A DNA stretch of 64,000 nucleotides from Fasciola hepatica (GCA_948099385.1 CANUEZ040000024.1:25517001-25581000), one strand, 5' to 3'; shown: positions 1 to 12,670, numbered from the stretch's first letter. Numbers and translations: made by a program. Notes: generated from the sequence alone by a model not told the origin.

Positions 1-1000
1 TGGGCCAGAACAGCCTCTAGACTGGTCCAGGTCCACTCCGATGGGAATGCTTGTGGCATCAGAAGGGGTTTTATTGGTCCTAGAAGAGATCGAAAGCGGA
101 AACTCCCCATGACAAGTGTGCACACCTTTTCTCCCAAATCCGGTGGCCGGGAAACTCACGTGACTCTTGGATAAGCTCTTTGACAAATCCATCAGGGGGG
201 CACAGTTTCTTGCTCAGCTGACCCCAGTTTAGGTCGTACGAAGGCATAAAGGCGATGAAAGTGACGATGCAGCAAATTGCCGGCCTGGTACCACTTTTTC
301 GGTAGCCATAAAGGTGTCGGAAAGAGCGGAAAAGCCCTGGTGAGGCATTAAGAGAAGAATAACTTGGTTGCCAGTGAACAGCATGGCCTCACAACTGGAA
401 ATATTTAGTCATTTACTTCCCGAGATTGCTGGCTCCCGCAAACGGCGGGGGGGGGGCTAGATCGCTGTGAGTAAACCCAAGTAGGCCAACGTAAAGGTCC
501 GCAGGGGGAGCACAAACTCTTAGTGCAGGAAAGAGAAGAATGCAGCACAATGCAGTGAAGTTACTTAACAAGGGAAATAGACATCACAAGTCATTCCCCA
601 CCGTGTTATCACTGTCCTTGATTGTTCTTTCTGGCTGCATGTAGTTGGCGTGATCCATTGAAGTGGTAGAATTTATTCGTTAGTGCGATAGGCCGTGTGT
701 CATGCGGCCAATTTTAACTTTCGAAACACTGCATTTCCTGTCGTTTGGCTTCGTCCCCGGAGCCACAGCTCTTTATCTGTCTACGGGCATCTTTAACCGG
801 CATTAGTGGGTCTTTATTGTGATGAATCACACCCCAATGATATTTAAGTTTGCCAAAGTAAACATTGCACGACTAGCAGCCATGCAGAGATGCCTCACAA
901 ATCTTGCGGGCCCTATCTGGTATTACTTTTTCAGCTATGAAATATCATTTCCAGTTTCTCGATAATTTGGCCGGCATGCTCCCAGTAGGCATCAACACTC
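1..1000. other. No gene recognised; decayed repeat DNA
   Basis: No host exon or intact frame is supported here. Positions about 590-690 resemble 12670-12770, which lies at the start of the LINE reverse transcriptase at 12.7 kb, so a short LINE scrap on the plus strand is likely. A G-run of ten bases or so sits near 447-456. Confidence 0.4.
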
Positions 1001-1660
1001 ACCAGATCTTTTGACAGCAACGATGTGTCGAACTCCCTGTCATAGCATTGCTTTTGACGTCTTCGAAAAGCTTGGAGATAATTACGTGCCAAATCCTCCT
1101 TTTATTTGACAGCATCACACAGACCGCTCACGTACTTCACAGCAGAGGAGGATGTTCTTTATAGTAGGTAGGCGTATGTCCACAGGTTGTCAGGTCTCTC
1201 GGTCAGTCCAAGAAGGCCTGACATCAGACTGGTCGCCGAAATGAAGGTACCGCTAAAAGCTAGCAAGCAGTTAGGCGGTTCCGCATCCAAGCCGTGGTTT
1301 TTCTCAACAACTTCCAGTAGTTCAATAAGTTTCCAACTAGTACATTCTACAAGGCCAGTGCCTTGCAATTTTTATCCATTCCGAGTAATGTGCACATTTC
1401 AGAAATGAGAGAGCTCTCAAAATTCGGTCACCTGTCGGAATGTTTTTGGCATGGTGCATCCCGCAGTCAGATCCAGCTCCGAAGCATAGAGTCAGCCTCG
1501 GTGTGAGCAGCAATCTTGTTGATGGTAGCCGCTTCGCCCCAGCTGGTAAAAACGTCAACTAATACCAATATATTTTCGCCACCCTAACGAGTTTCCCGTA
1601 GTGGTTCAGGTAAATCCATGCCCACCATTTGGCATAGAAAGCTGATGAAGATTGATTGAA
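1000..1660 (-). pseudogene. Gypsy integrase remnant (core and C-terminal part)
   Basis: Near 1500-1650 the minus strand gives MVGMDLPEPLRETR, a stop, then ENILVLVDVFTSWGEA. This is the start of the rve integrase core, with the first catalytic Asp in VGMDL. Near 1000-1160 a second block (YVSGLCDAV ... RRRQKQCYDREF) matches the gypsy integrase tail that follows the core. The stretch between them (1160-1450) is heavily diverged. The HHCC finger cannot be read cleanly. Confidence 0.75.
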
Positions 1661-2089
1661 CGGCGGCGTGAAGCTTTATTGTGGACTCTCTGAGGCTACC
1701 ACACTCATCACGCATTTTCCAAATATTATGGTGCACGTCCAATGGTTCCGCCATTGAAATCGCACTCTGACCGAGTGTTCCAACTGGGCACCGCCATCAC
1801 GGCCCAGCTTGATTTGTAATGTCATCAGCCTCGCCAGTACAATGACCTAAGGAACGGCGATCCTAGCAGGGTATTGGGTTCAAATTGGAACACGGCTCTC
1901 TTCCACCATCTTCGGCAAGTCTCATAGTACCCACTTGAGTTTTTCCGCAAAATAAACCTGTTCTATTCTGGGGTTTCGGCTTCCCACCTCCAGTTTTCAC
2001 CCTTGCGTAGATGAGCTCTGTGTCGGTATCACCTGCGTGCGCCGCCTTCTACCATCCGTCGGTACTTCCACAGAGGCTGACCTGTTTAT

Positions 2090-2480
2090 CATAATCGATT
2101 AGGTGGGATGGATAGTCAGCGCGATTCCTCATTGGTGGCCTTGATACAGAATCTGCTTTCGAATTGCATTTTCCTGATTGATATTCAAGAACAGTTACTT
2201 TCCTTACCGTGCAATTCGTTCCTGCTGATCTGTAAAATCTTCCAGCAACAGAAAAGCTTGGTGGTCATTGAGGACACTGAATGGGCGACCCATTAAGTAA
2301 CAATATTTCTTACCGAGTGTAGCTAAGGCCATACCTTCTCTCCGGGTAGTGCACTAGTTTTCCTCCCTTTTGAGTAAGGCTTTACTCCTATATGCTACTG
2401 CGTACTCGTGACCATGTGATCCCACTTTGAATAACACTTCCCCAAAAGACTACCAGAAATTCGCCTGCATTTTCCGGCAG
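2090..2480 (-). pseudogene. Gypsy RNase H remnant
   Basis: The minus strand reads STDASKFGLGEVLF, then GHEYAVAYRSKAL, then CTTRREGMALAT and GRPFSVLNDHQAFL. This matches the gypsy RNase H pattern: a first catalytic Asp in TDAS, a catalytic Glu in the TRREGMA helix, and an Asp in NDHQA. It follows the reverse transcriptase as expected. Stop codons are present between these blocks. Confidence 0.8.
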
Positions 2481-2757
2481 CTGAGGCAAAACTAATGCAG
2501 GTGGCGAACATAACGGGGGACACACTGCTCATCCCCCATGATGGCGTTTTTCTGAAGGGGGCACCCAAAGGTGCAGCAAGCTGAGCAAAGTTTTACTGCA
2601 TCCACAGTGACAGGAAGCCAGGCCCAAAAAACTTTGTAGTTCAGGGAAGGAGCTAAAAGTTGTCCAATTTAGAACTTGGTCGATATCATCGGAATCCTTT
2701 CTCATTCCATAAAGAGATGCTGTGTGCCTCAGAGGGTTTACTTCCTTAAATAAAAAT

Positions 2758-3250
2758 TTAAACTTTGAGGGTTTTAGTTAGAGAACTGTCTCTTATTCGT
2801 TCCAGAACTACTTCCAAGCTTTTCGTGTGCTTTTCATTTGTTGTTCCATATATCAAGAGGTCAGCAGTGTAAGCAAGGCATTTTGAGAGAGTTAGACTGG
2901 ATAGCATACTATGCCTCAGCCATTGGAAGGTAGCGGGTGCATTAGTCAAACCAAATTCATCCTTGGGAGTTCATAAGAGCCCGATGGAGTGCGGGTGCCG
3001 CTTGATCTCTACATTTGGTCTCGATTCTCAGTTGCCAGTATCTTGGTGCTAGGTCTAGTGTACCGAAGTGGCAAGCTCCCTCAAGCTGATCAAACATGTT
3101 TTCCTTTACTGATCAAGGGCAGGAATCCTTCTTGCTGACTGTGTTTAGTTTTCGACAATCCACACATGGCCTCAGCTTGCCATCCCCTCTCCAAACAGCA
3201 CTCCAAGGGACGCTCGTGAAGACTGTTAGGGTTGAACAACTTTGTTACCA
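2758..3250 (-). pseudogene. Ty3/gypsy reverse transcriptase remnant
   Basis: Across two frames the minus strand gives DGKLRPCVDCRKLN, then FDQLEGACHFGTLDLAPRYW, then TNAPATFQWL and CLAYTADLLIYG. These are the family's R/KLN, L-D-L-A-GYWQ, N-A-P-A-TF and Y-x-D-D-I motifs in the correct order and spacing. The catalytic YxDD is degraded to YTAD, and stops and a frameshift near 2950 break the frame, so it is non-functional. Confidence 0.85.
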
Positions 3251-3639
3251 AACGTGCCCCGATGATTTGCTAAGTCCCCTCCTGATAGTGAGCTGAGGTC
3301 CGCCTGGGGACAAAGTTTTTTTTCGGCATCACCCCATCATTGTGGTGCTTTGTCACCCTTGTTACATCCGGCTTCCCACATTCCTGCACGAAGGAATCGG
3401 GGTGGTTTGAAACACATCGAGATGCCTCCCATTATTTGCCGCTGAATCATTTTTTGTCGGTTAATGCCTTGAATCGCTGCTCATGATCTACTTCGTTTAC
3501 CCCATTGGTGCATATAACCTCGTTTTCGTGGCCACACCCGACACCACCAAAGTATCTTCGCCCAAAGCACAGTCTTTTCCTTAAAAGATTCACAGCACAT
3601 TCAGATTTTTTCAGTCACCACAAGTGGAAGCTGCTTCGC

Positions 3640-3840
3640 CATATCACCAAGTTCAATCGACCGCTGCCATCCTTCTTCCAATTGCTGCTGTCAGTGAGAA
3701 GCCATGTATGGCTAAGTTGATCTCATTTGAGTTTGCGACTACAGCGCTACTGATGAGGAAGCTGGTAGCCCCGACCTCAATCAATCCACGTGTTTCGAAG
3801 ATACTGATCGTAGATTTACCAGACAATGAATTGGAATAAC
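3640..3840 (-). pseudogene. Retropepsin-like protease remnant of the gypsy element
   Basis: Minus-strand translation shows a segment of the form LIEVGATSFLISSAVV, which resembles the active-site region of gypsy proteases (LVDTGAT-S-FIS). The catalytic Asp of the D-T-G triad is replaced here (EVG), so the copy would be inactive. It lies between the gag-like piece and the reverse transcriptase, which is where a protease is expected. Confidence 0.5.
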
Positions 3841-4357
3841 CAGAATTTGATGATGTTACAGGCGCAACGCCCCCACCTTTCTGTATTACCTGTTCGTAAC
3901 GTTGCTTTTATTGACTTCTTTCTATTATATTCAGGAGGGCTTTCCAATAGCCTCTTGAAGCACTAAGCAGCCTTCTTCCTAGGGTCCGCTGGTTATAATT
4001 CATGGACATTCACCGAGTATTCTTACTTTTCACCCGGTTTGAGGTTCTCCAGACCCCTCCTGCAATTCTTTGCTAATCGCCTATCCTTCGTCTCGGATAC
4101 CTTCGTCACGAGTGGACACTTTAACCAGCCTAGTCCTGTTGGTTCTCGGTCCAAGTGGCCTCTAGGCACTCTTTCTTTTCAGCCGCGGCCACGGCCTACC
4201 CTAATTCCTAAAAACTTCCATAGAGTAAAACCCTCATAGGTTTTCTAAGCACAGATTCAATCAGCTGTTTGGGGAGTCAAAGGCTGACCTTCATTCCTCT
4301 CCTCCACCGAGTATCCCCTGTCGGCCAGCCGCCTCGGCATTCGGAAGTACGTTTTCA

Positions 4358-4654
4358 TCAAGGAGCTGCTTTCCGTCGTGCAGCTGCTGTAGGTAAAATA
4401 CCAGAAGCTTCGGAACTTCCAAGGGCCTGCACATTTGCCCAAAGGCTTTCTATGTTGTTCTTCTTAGACACCTCTGCCCCACGCACACCGTCGTGCACCT
4501 CGCCCGAGAGTAAACTTACTGCCTCGTTGGGCTGCTCGTCGGCTTCAAACCACCGTAAGTACCATTTTGCTTTGTATTCCCGCGGTGAATAGTTTTCCTC
4601 TGTATAGAACATTTCCGGGGCCGTTCGTGTTATGCTCAATGGATTTTTTGACAT
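4358..4654 (-). pseudogene. Gag-like fragment of the gypsy element
   Basis: An open 98-codon stretch on the minus strand, directly upstream of the protease remnant. It carries a phrase of the kind seen in gypsy gag proteins (FYTEENYSPREYKAKW, then an LLSGEV-like helix). No zinc knuckle (CCHC) is seen in it. The assignment rests mostly on position and on general resemblance to invertebrate gypsy gag, so it is tentative. Confidence 0.4.
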
Positions 4655-4859
4655 GTTGCACTGTGTCGAGCTTCTATGACTTCTATGGCGCTAGCATCAC
4701 GTGGGGCCGGGCGGTATGGTGGATTGGTCTTCGCAACATCACTGCCGGTGCTCCTTGGCTCCTTTGACGCAATTCCCGGGTCGCAGCATCAGTTTGTTAC
4801 AGTCAGCAGAGAGAACTCGTATTGTAATTGCGAGAGTGTATCTGGAAAAACGAGGCACA

Positions 4860-5250
4860 CTAAAGTGAGGTTTTCTTTCGGGGGATTCCCTGTTCAGAAA
4901 AAGGTAATTTTCTATACTTCCGAGCCCACAAAGTTCCACCCAGACATTACGTTCCACAGAACAGTTTATTTTTTGAATAATTCAAATTTTTATTTTCATA
5001 CGAAGTTCACGTTTTCCCCCGCAGGTTGGATATTTTCATGATAACCTCCAATTGTTGCTTTTCCACCACGTACGTGACTTCTCTGGTTGGTCCATACAGG
5101 ACTTTACCGAAGTCACTTTTACAGACCAAATAAACAGTAGACTTGATGTCTCAGCTTGGCTTGTGTCGTCTGCTACCAATAAAGGCTTGGTGCTCTGTTG
5201 TGTACCGTTGGTTTCACTTCTACCGGGGTTATTTTGTTCTTTTTAGGGAG
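4860..5250. repeat. Copy of an unclassified interspersed repeat
   Basis: Positions 5030-5240 align by eye with 23700-23870 (shared phrases include a CAGACyA-AyAAAC block followed by a GAC-TGTCTC/TGACTCTCC block). The preceding 4910-4990 aligns with 21955-22040 (shared gAGCCCAC, then a CAT/TTTCATA-AACAGTTTA-TTTTTGAAT-like block). In minus-strand translation both long copies give a similar phrase (NSTVYLVCKSDF here, NSTVYVVCTSGL at 23.8 kb), so the repeat may once have been coding. Family unknown. Confidence 0.5.
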
Positions 5251-5415
5251 GAGGGAATAGATGGTCAGACAGCAAGAAACCTGCGGCATTTTCGTGACCG
5301 CTCGAATGAAGGCTGTTCATTTCTTTTGCTATCACATTGAAGGATTTTGGATCAAGAAGCCCGAATAAAATTCGGCTCAAGCATATATATCCTGTGATTT
5401 GGTCCAATCTGATCT

Positions 5416-6475
5416 TTGTTTCATCGGCTACAAAAGGCTGACTCAGTTAACCTCGCTTTGTTGCCGATATATGTGAGTGCTCCCAGTCCGCCCCATAAAA
5501 TCATTGGGCGGATCTATAGGTCCATCAACGGTAGGTTTTTCCAAGTCAATGTTGAGGATGGCACCTCCCGGGAGGGGTATTTGCCAAGAGAAAGGTCTCA
5601 GGGCCCCTTCCTTAGACCTACGTTGTTCATCCTGTGCATAAGCAGCTTAACTACAGGCTTGGAAGGCACATGCTTCGGGTTTGCAGATGACGCGACTCAG
5701 TTGGCTCAGGGGCAGCAGATTCCGCGCAGCAGGACCGGGGAACAACGCACCGCTGGTCGGTGGTGTGGGACTCACCACTAAATGCCACCAAGTATACCCT
5801 TTCAGTATACAGCAGGGACCTTCAGTGGACTAGGTACCTCGGGGGGCCAACAAAAGAGCTGAGATCACGAAAGTGACAAAAACAATGGGCCTCAGGGCAA
5901 TCATATCGGACAACTCCGAACCTGGGATGCAGTGCTGCGTGATCACTCGAAAAGCCTTTAAAGGTTTTTATCGGCTTAAAAAAACCTCTGTGTCCGAAGA
6001 ACCTCGGGTTCTATTGCGATATTACAAAGCGTTTGCCCGGTCGCACGTGGAGTACTGTATCCAGGCGTAGCAGCCTTTCTTGGTGAAGGATATTAAGCTT
6101 CTCAAACAGGTTCAACGACCCTCCACAAGAAGATTCTCTGGCCATAGAAGCCTTGCCTACTAGTGGAGACTCGAGGCATTGAACTTGCTATCAATGGAGT
6201 GCTGAAGGCGTAGACATGACCTAACGGAGTGTCTTAAGATCCTAAGTGGGTACGCTGATCTTCCAGGTTCGACTACGCCACTGTTAACCCTCAGTGATGG
6301 CACGGCCACCAGAAGACACCTATTGGAGTTGATGAAAGGGGGAGTTTACAGTCCAATGAGAGTAAATTCCTTCACTTTTAGAGTTTTAAACGACTAAAAC
6401 CAGCTTCCGGTGAAAGCAAAAATGGCTAAAACGGTGGTGGAGTTTTAGCATCGGCTGGGCAGCCGCTGGGACGGA
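5416..6475 (+). mobile_element. CR1/L2-like LINE fragment (reverse transcriptase 3' half)
   Basis: Plus-strand frames give QGPFLRPTLFILCISSLTTG and FGFADDATQL, the finger and catalytic FADD blocks of a non-LTR reverse transcriptase. Next come AFKGFYRLKK, LLRYYKAFARSHVEYCIQA and LVKDIKLLKQVQ, which form the post-RT region typical of CR1/L2/Jockey elements. The last recognisable block, near 6350-6460 (SFTFRVLND, then NQLP), is the usual C-terminal motif. The 5' end, including the endonuclease, is missing, and frames change at about 5780 and 6070, so it is a 5'-truncated dead copy. Confidence 0.85.
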
Positions 6476-8150
6476 GCACTTGCTGAAACCAGTTACCTAG
6501 CTACTTTCTACTAGTGCCGTATCACATCTTCCCCCACCCCTAACTTTCTACTCTCAGTTTCTGTGCTTGAGGTGGATAAGGAGTGCAGTGACTTCGATCT
6601 TTCTGGGAAAATGGCCGCTCTCTGGAGACTGTGTTGCATCCACCCACTCCACGATCTTTTCTGAAGTTTGATTTCGGCTCTGCATTTTTGTTCGTTTGGG
6701 TACTTTTACCTGGACGGACTTTTCGGAGTTTTGCATAGGCCTCTTTTTAAATCGTATTTCTTTTCGGTTCCTAGCCGACTGTACACGCTCGCGGTTGGCT
6801 AACTACTCAGTCGTTGAGTCCCTTTGCGTTCAGTGTATTTCTCTTGCCGGCGCTGTTTTGGTACAGCGATATATAGAATACATTTTCGCTTCTGTATACT
6901 GACTCTGGTCCCCCCATGCTTCCGATAGAGGGGATCGTTTGGTGTCTCGCCGTGAGACTTAATAGAAGACACCTTCATTAGCCGTGCCCGAAAGACTTCT
7001 ACAGGTGCCATCTGGAACTCACCAGGGGAAAGCAACCCAGTGAGGCTCCTCAGATAGGTACACAGCGATGGAAGGTCCCGTCTTCCGTTCACCTCTGGCA
7101 AATGACAAAGCAGGCAGTATTCCAGGACGAGAGTGGGCTCGAGCCTAAAGTGCGCCCAGATACTTGCACCGGTATGGTCCGGGAAGTTCCCTCGCAGCCG
7201 CGACCTCAACTTTAATGTAAATTGATTTCAGCCTCCGTAGCGGAAAAGTTTTCGTATCCCCGACAAAAAATAAATGAACAACTAAACAGAGAACGAGTAA
7301 AAATACACTTCACCATCTTTATGTATGAACAAGGGATAGTAGTTTGCTGATGTGTTACTAGCATGTTGTGATGATACGTACCGGGGCAGACGGTTCGTTG
7401 AGCATCTGCTTTTTGATACTTTACATTTGTTCCCTTCCAAGGCCGCTTTGATGGTATTTTCTGAATGATGCTTGGGGTTTTCTAGTTCCCTGGCACACTC
7501 ACTAGATGAATCCCCGAGATCGTGATACTGAAAGGGAAAAAAGTGTCAAGTAGAAAGCAAAAAGAGGAAGGAAGCACGAAGATCAATCAGAAGTTGGGTA
7601 GAAGATGGAATATTAGTGGAAACCACAATGAAAGCGGACAGCTTCATTGAATGAAAGGTAGTTGGAGAGGCATTTTACCACGCTATGACATCGCGCGCAG
7701 CATGAGGCATAAAAACCAACCGTTTTTACATTTTAGACTAAATCTAATCAGGGTGAGTGCCCGTGGTACTTTGGGTACCTTTGAGTTTTATATGATGACG
7801 TGCTGCGTGATGACAGGGGGACATGTTCCCCGAACCCTTTTGACCCAAAGATGACTTAACTTTTCTCTTTTTCTTTACCTCTTTTTGCCTCCGCAGTTCA
7901 GGAGTTCGACTTCTTAAATCTCCTCCAAGACCCTTTTAAACCATATAATTTTCGGCGGTATAGTATCGTGCCTCACTCTTTGCCGGCTCCCGCTTTCGAA
8001 GCTTGAAGGCAACTTTATTTTGTGAGGCATTTATGACCCATAGTAGCGGGGGCCAACCGGAGTGTTCTACACATCAGCCTTTTTGTTTTTTTAGAGACCT
8101 TAAGCCAGGCCAAATGGTCAATTTATTTTCAGGTGGGAATTGACCCCACT
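6476..8150. other. About 1.7 kb with no recognised gene
   Basis: Only short frames occur. A 136-codon minus-strand frame (6799-7209) has no motif I recognise and lies between two decayed LINEs. No splice-bounded exon or RNA gene is evident. It is probably old repeat DNA. Confidence 0.4.
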
Positions 8151-11100
8151 GAAGCCTTCCATAGGTTTAAGGTTTTCAATGGGGTCGGCCCTCAGCCCTC
8201 TCCTTTTTACGTAGAATATTTTGAGATAGGCCAGTCTTTCTGCACATAACTTGTGCCTTTGGCCCTCTCACTTTTTGGTGGCAATGCATTGCACTCGTTC
8301 TATGCAGCTTATGCCCTTCTGCAAGTGTAGTGACCAAGCTTGGACAAGTTTCTCCATGTGGGGTCGAACCACGGCTTGGTATATTGGGAAAAGGTTTTGA
8401 GGTTTCGTAGACCTCATAGCCGGTCCGAGTTGGAAGAGTTTACTGTGGGCTGCTTCAGTTGCCTTCAGGCACTGGGCAGATGGTGTAAAATCATGGGTGG
8501 TATTTATTTCTAAATCTCAGGCCGGTTTGTGGGCTTCATCTCAAGCGAACTTTGGTGGGTGTCAGTTGAAAGTGGGATCGAAGGGGCAGTCTGTAGCTGG
8601 TTTTTTGAAACCTTTAGTGGGGGGTCACATTTTGTGGTCTATTGCATCGCCGCTTGGACATCAGCTGCCTTGTAGCTTCTGTTGCCGTTCGCTCTCACTT
8701 TAACGCCATTCACACATGTCATAAAAATCTTTGGATGGCTTATGGGGTCGGTAATGAGCAGCAGAAACAGAAGTGCGGCTAGAGGATATCCCTGCGGAAA
8801 TCCACGGACCACCTCTCCCATGCTGGATAGGTAGTCATTGAAGTCAACTCGGAGTGTTCTGCCTTCGAGGAAGTCAGAGATTCAACTTTTTGCGGCCATC
8901 ACGACCGACGTCGGACATTTTCACAGCAATATTCCATGGTATGCAGCATCAAAATTTTTGCTGAAGTCGGAGCAGCCGGGCTCGACCTGTGGTCCAAAGG
9001 AGAAAGGTGTCTTCCAAGAAGCACGTTAGGCTTGTGAGGCGAGAGTGGTCTTTCATAAAACCATGTTCCGCACCATTTAGTATGCCGCTTTTAGTGACCT
9101 TTGCAAGAAACCGGTCCTTAATCAGCCTTTTAATGTACTCGCCTGTTATGCTGGCTGGGCCGATTGCTGTGTAATTTTTGGCGTCCCTTCTGCAGCCACA
9201 TTTTGAGGGGCTACAACCAAGGCTTGTCCTGGTCTGTGATGGCCCTCCTTCACGAAAAGAGGCGATGAACAGCATTCGGTTTGGGCGACGGATTGAGTAT
9301 GCTAGAAGCCTCACTACTGCTGTGTGAATTTCATCTGATCCTGATGCATTATGAGGGTTTATTCTCTCCGGGATATCTAGTACTGCACGTGGAATGACCT
9401 CTACGTCCTCCAGTTTCAGCGCACGCTGAAAGGGAAAGACAACATCTGTGCCGCTGTCATTCCGGTACGCATTCAAAATCTTTTAGTGGAAAGCTTGCTT
9501 TTAGCTGTTGCTCGTGGTCCTTCTGCCATCTTTGAGATATAGTTCTCCCACCATTTCCCCCGGGATTGCCTTAAATTGCATATAGATGTAGAATCTCTTC
9601 GGTTTTGACTTCGTTTGTGAGGCCAGTTTCACTTCAAAATTGTATTTCTCCGAGCTTTAGACCTTAATGGCACCATTCAGTTTTTGTTTCTTTTTCTCCC
9701 ATGAGTTGTGGCTGCTGGATTGTAGGTATCTCCATCAGCAACTTTCCGCCGTTGTAAAGCCTTTTTAATCGCAGGTGTCCATCAAGAGGGCCTATTGTTG
9801 TCCTTCATGCTTCTGGCGGGAGCAGATTCCTCCATAAGTGCTAGTGAACCCCCTTTGGGGATTTCCTATCTCCTCTGTAGTGTCGGGTTTTCACGTTTGC
9901 GGCAGCCAGTTCATCTCTAGAGCTCTCTATGAGGGGGCTTCACTACTCGTTCGTCCAGAATTTTGGCCGGGTCCCGCGCATTAAGGTTTTTTAGAGTCCT
10001 AATTTGAAGGTTGAGAGCGCTGTGATCACTCTTCCCTGGCGGTGCCCGGATCACCCTTCCACCGACGGCATTTTTGCTAGTTTAGAAGCCGATGTCTAGA
10101 AGGGATGGTAATTAAGCCGTGCGGTTTCTGGTAGGTTCACTGACAAGTTGCCACAGTTTGCGCAGCTCTGAAGAGTACAAGAATGCCCTCTCAAATTCGG
10201 TAGTGACCCAACTATGCTCTACTTGGTTACTGCTGGGGGCTTTAAACCCCCCAACACTAGGTCTGGGACGGCCTGTTTGCCCGGAGATGGGAAAATTAGA
10301 AGCTGCCTATTTTTTCTGGAATTGTGTCTGGAATGAGATAAAAGCAAGTGGTTTCCGTCCCTTATTCATAGAATACAAACAACAGCCTGGATGCCGTCAG
10401 TGCATAGAGAGTTCCGGTGCTCCCAATGTTGGCATTTAGGCTTTAACAGAAGTAGAACACATCCTCCTTGTCGTCCACTTTGTCGTTTTACCAGGCAGAC
10501 GACGTGATTACTTGGCAGCGGACATTTCATAGGTTCCGGTGCGGCCAACCAGGTTTCAGCCACTGCAATGACAGCAAAGTGATAGCTTCTGCCAGCAGGT
10601 CCCTCCCCATTTGCTCGAAGGCTGCAGAAAATGGTAAACAACGCTTCTAGCTTGAGTCCCTGCAGGTTCTCGCAATTTAAAGGCTTTAGGTTCGAGAGCC
10701 TCCGGGAGCAGAACCCGGGGAGTCAAACGGGGTTTTTGAAGCATTTGTATCTGGTGCATCCAATTCACCCAAGGTGCTCTTTTGTTGATCAGTGATTTGC
10801 AGAGTTAAGCCTTTTGCGATGTACTTTTCCTCGGTTTCCCTCGATTTTGTGCGAAACGGTTTTGCATTGTAGTGGGGTTTGGTGTTATACTCAGTGTCTT
10901 GGCCCCTGGTATCGTAGAGTTAGTATCAAGGATTGGATGTTTTCATGGGCGACAGAAAAGGTCTTCTGCAGCATCTGTGTGAAGATAAGGTCTTTGCAGT
11001 TGGCAGTTTTACAGTAGAGTGTTTGTCCATTGAGATATCTTCTATGACTTTCGCCCCTCTCAGCATGAGCGTTGACAGTAGCTTCTACTTCGTGGTCAAA

Positions 11101-11600
11101 GAACAGTTTAGGGACCATCATTTTTGGGCCGCTGAAGGGCACCGCATCCGGCTTTGTTGTTTTCCGACGTAGCACTGGGGGGTGCTTTTCTGGTGTAACT
11201 CGGTAGTATCCGTTTCTCCTAGGTCACTTTGCCGCGCCTTGGTTATGAGCTCATCCTTGTAAAGGGAGTTGGAGAATTAAACCCGTACGGGTCTGGACTA
11301 GTTTGCGGATAATACCTCCTACCACTGGCCCATTCTACGTGTTTGCCTAATGCACATATGGCTGAGAACCCCGGCAAGTCGCACGAAGTCCCGCACAACT
11401 GTTCCATTTGCGTTCCTTCTGGCCCTGCGCTCGCTTATTTCTGCCTTTTTAATAATATTAATTGGGACTTTTGGATGTCTTCTAAGAGACATATCAACAC
11501 TTTCTACGTAAACCTTGATTGCAGATTCTAGTTCCAGCACCTTGTTTAGCAGGAGCAGATTAACTTTATTTTGCTGCTGCACAGTCTCCCGATTCTGTGC
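8150..11600 (-). mobile_element. CR1-like LINE, near full length but decayed
   Basis: The minus strand, read from 11.6 kb down, shows an ORF1-like coiled region (11319-11582, leucine-rich, then VRDFVRLAGVLSHMC). Then comes an APE endonuclease remnant (10366-10641: IAVAETWL, then RQGGCVLLL). The reverse transcriptase follows (8949-9476: INPHNASGSDEIHTAVVRL, NYTAIGPASI, EHGFMKDHS), then GFPQGYPLAALLFLLLITD at 8.8 kb. Last is the post-RT block at 8.2-8.5 kb (VVRPHMEKLVQAWS, GISCIERVQ). This order is that of CR1 elements. Multiple stops and frameshifts separate the blocks. The catalytic FADD block is not readable near 8.7 kb. Confidence 0.85.
8949..9476 (-). pseudogene. LINE reverse transcriptase N-terminal part
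   Basis: A 175-codon frame on the minus strand holds the 'P-h-K/N-A-S-G-x-DEI' block, an NY-(R)-P-I-S-like block (NYTAIGPASI), and the HGF-S-x-x-T-x-L block of CR1-type reverse transcriptases, spaced as in the family. It ends before the catalytic region, which lies in other frames at 8.6-8.8 kb. It belongs to the LINE at 8150-11600. Confidence 0.85.
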
Positions 11601-12670
11601 GAGCTTCCGAGAGAGCTCCTTTGCTAATGACGTTCCCTTGGATGCTCTCGGGACACGGTCCTACGGGAAGTTCCGCGGTTCACCGTTCAGGACTCAAAAG
11701 CAGATATCTGCAGGCCACCTGCAGTGGAAACAGACTCATTTGAGAAATCAATCTTGTTGGTTTAACTTAAGCACCCATTCGCTCATTCTGTAGCAATCTT
11801 GGTGGTACCTCGGCAAAGAGCGGTCACACTATATGCCCCCTTTCACTAATTTGCCGCAAGCTGATTTTCCGCACTTCCAGGTACTCGACAAAACTTAGGT
11901 TCTTCCAGAACCATGTGCAGGTGTGCGTGGTGGTGGATAAACCCCGAGGTGAGACACAGTAGTGCTATGGGATCTGCAGGGGCAAATTCAAGCGTAGGAC
12001 TCAGGAAAACCCCGGTAATAATTTAGGAACAGAGACGGCTACACTTCGTGGTCCCCACTACAAGGCCATAATAAATATGACTTCGTCACAGTTGACGATA
12101 AAAAAAGCCAAAAAGGAACAAGACAACCTAGATTCCACGTCGTGGAGTGGAGCGTTATCCACCATCTGAGAAGATCCAGTTTTCTTCATTTTTCGCAGCA
12201 ACGAGTGATCCAAAAACCTCATGGTGCAAGAACCTGGGCAGACTTGGCACCACGCCGCCTACGTCCTGTGACCAGATTTTATTCGATTCGATCTGATCAT
12301 CCCGGGGGCCGTTTCCTTTGAATGGCTACGGAACAAGAAGATTCAACCCAAGAGTTCAGTTGCATAATCAATCCTGCGAGGCTACGGGTATCATTCATCG
12401 TCCACAAACTTATTCTGCTTCTCTTGTTCTGCATCGTTAGTCCGCTTGACTGCGTGTCCCGTGCACCCCTCACAGCTTGGTTACTTGGCATCGTGCCTAT
12501 GGTCTTGTTGTGCATCAACACATCCAAGTGGCTTCACGGTGCTTGGCATCTTAAAGCCAAGTATTGTGTCACCGAGTCCCAGTGAGTTGGGATCTCCTGC
12601 GTCAATTGCGAGTGTCTTACTATATACCAATTACATAACAGAGAAAATCGACGTCAAAAGTCAGCCTCCA
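11600..12670. other. About 1.1 kb without a recognised gene; contains a repeat scrap
   Basis: Positions 12360-12480 resemble 23985-24110 (shared AATCCTGCGAGGC, then a CATTCATCGTCC block). This region therefore holds another copy of the unclassified repeat also seen at 4.9 and 23.6 kb. A hydrophobic 87-codon plus-strand frame at 12322 lies inside it and is probably not a gene. Confidence 0.4.

Larger units (their letters stand above)
1000..4654 (-). mobile_element. Decayed Ty3/gypsy LTR retrotransposon (gag to integrase)
   Basis: Reading the minus strand from 4654 downwards gives the gypsy order gag, protease, reverse transcriptase, RNase H, integrase. Each domain is recognisable only in short pieces joined by frameshifts and stops, so this is a dead copy. 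The reverse transcriptase, RNase H and integrase pieces match family motifs well; gag and protease calls are weaker. No pair of LTRs could be delimited by eye. The stretch 4660-5340 upstream of gag belongs to another interspersed repeat and may be leader or LTR sequence. The family is a cut-and-paste-free retroelement that copies itself through RNA; here it contributes no intact protein. Confidence 0.85.

Noticed and set aside
6799..7209. 136-codon minus-strand frame
   Set aside because: No domain, no splice context and no neighbour to support it; left as unrecognised.
12322..12585. Hydrophobic 87-codon frame that could look like a membrane protein
   Set aside because: It lies in a scrap of an interspersed repeat also found at 23.98 kb, where the frame is not kept.
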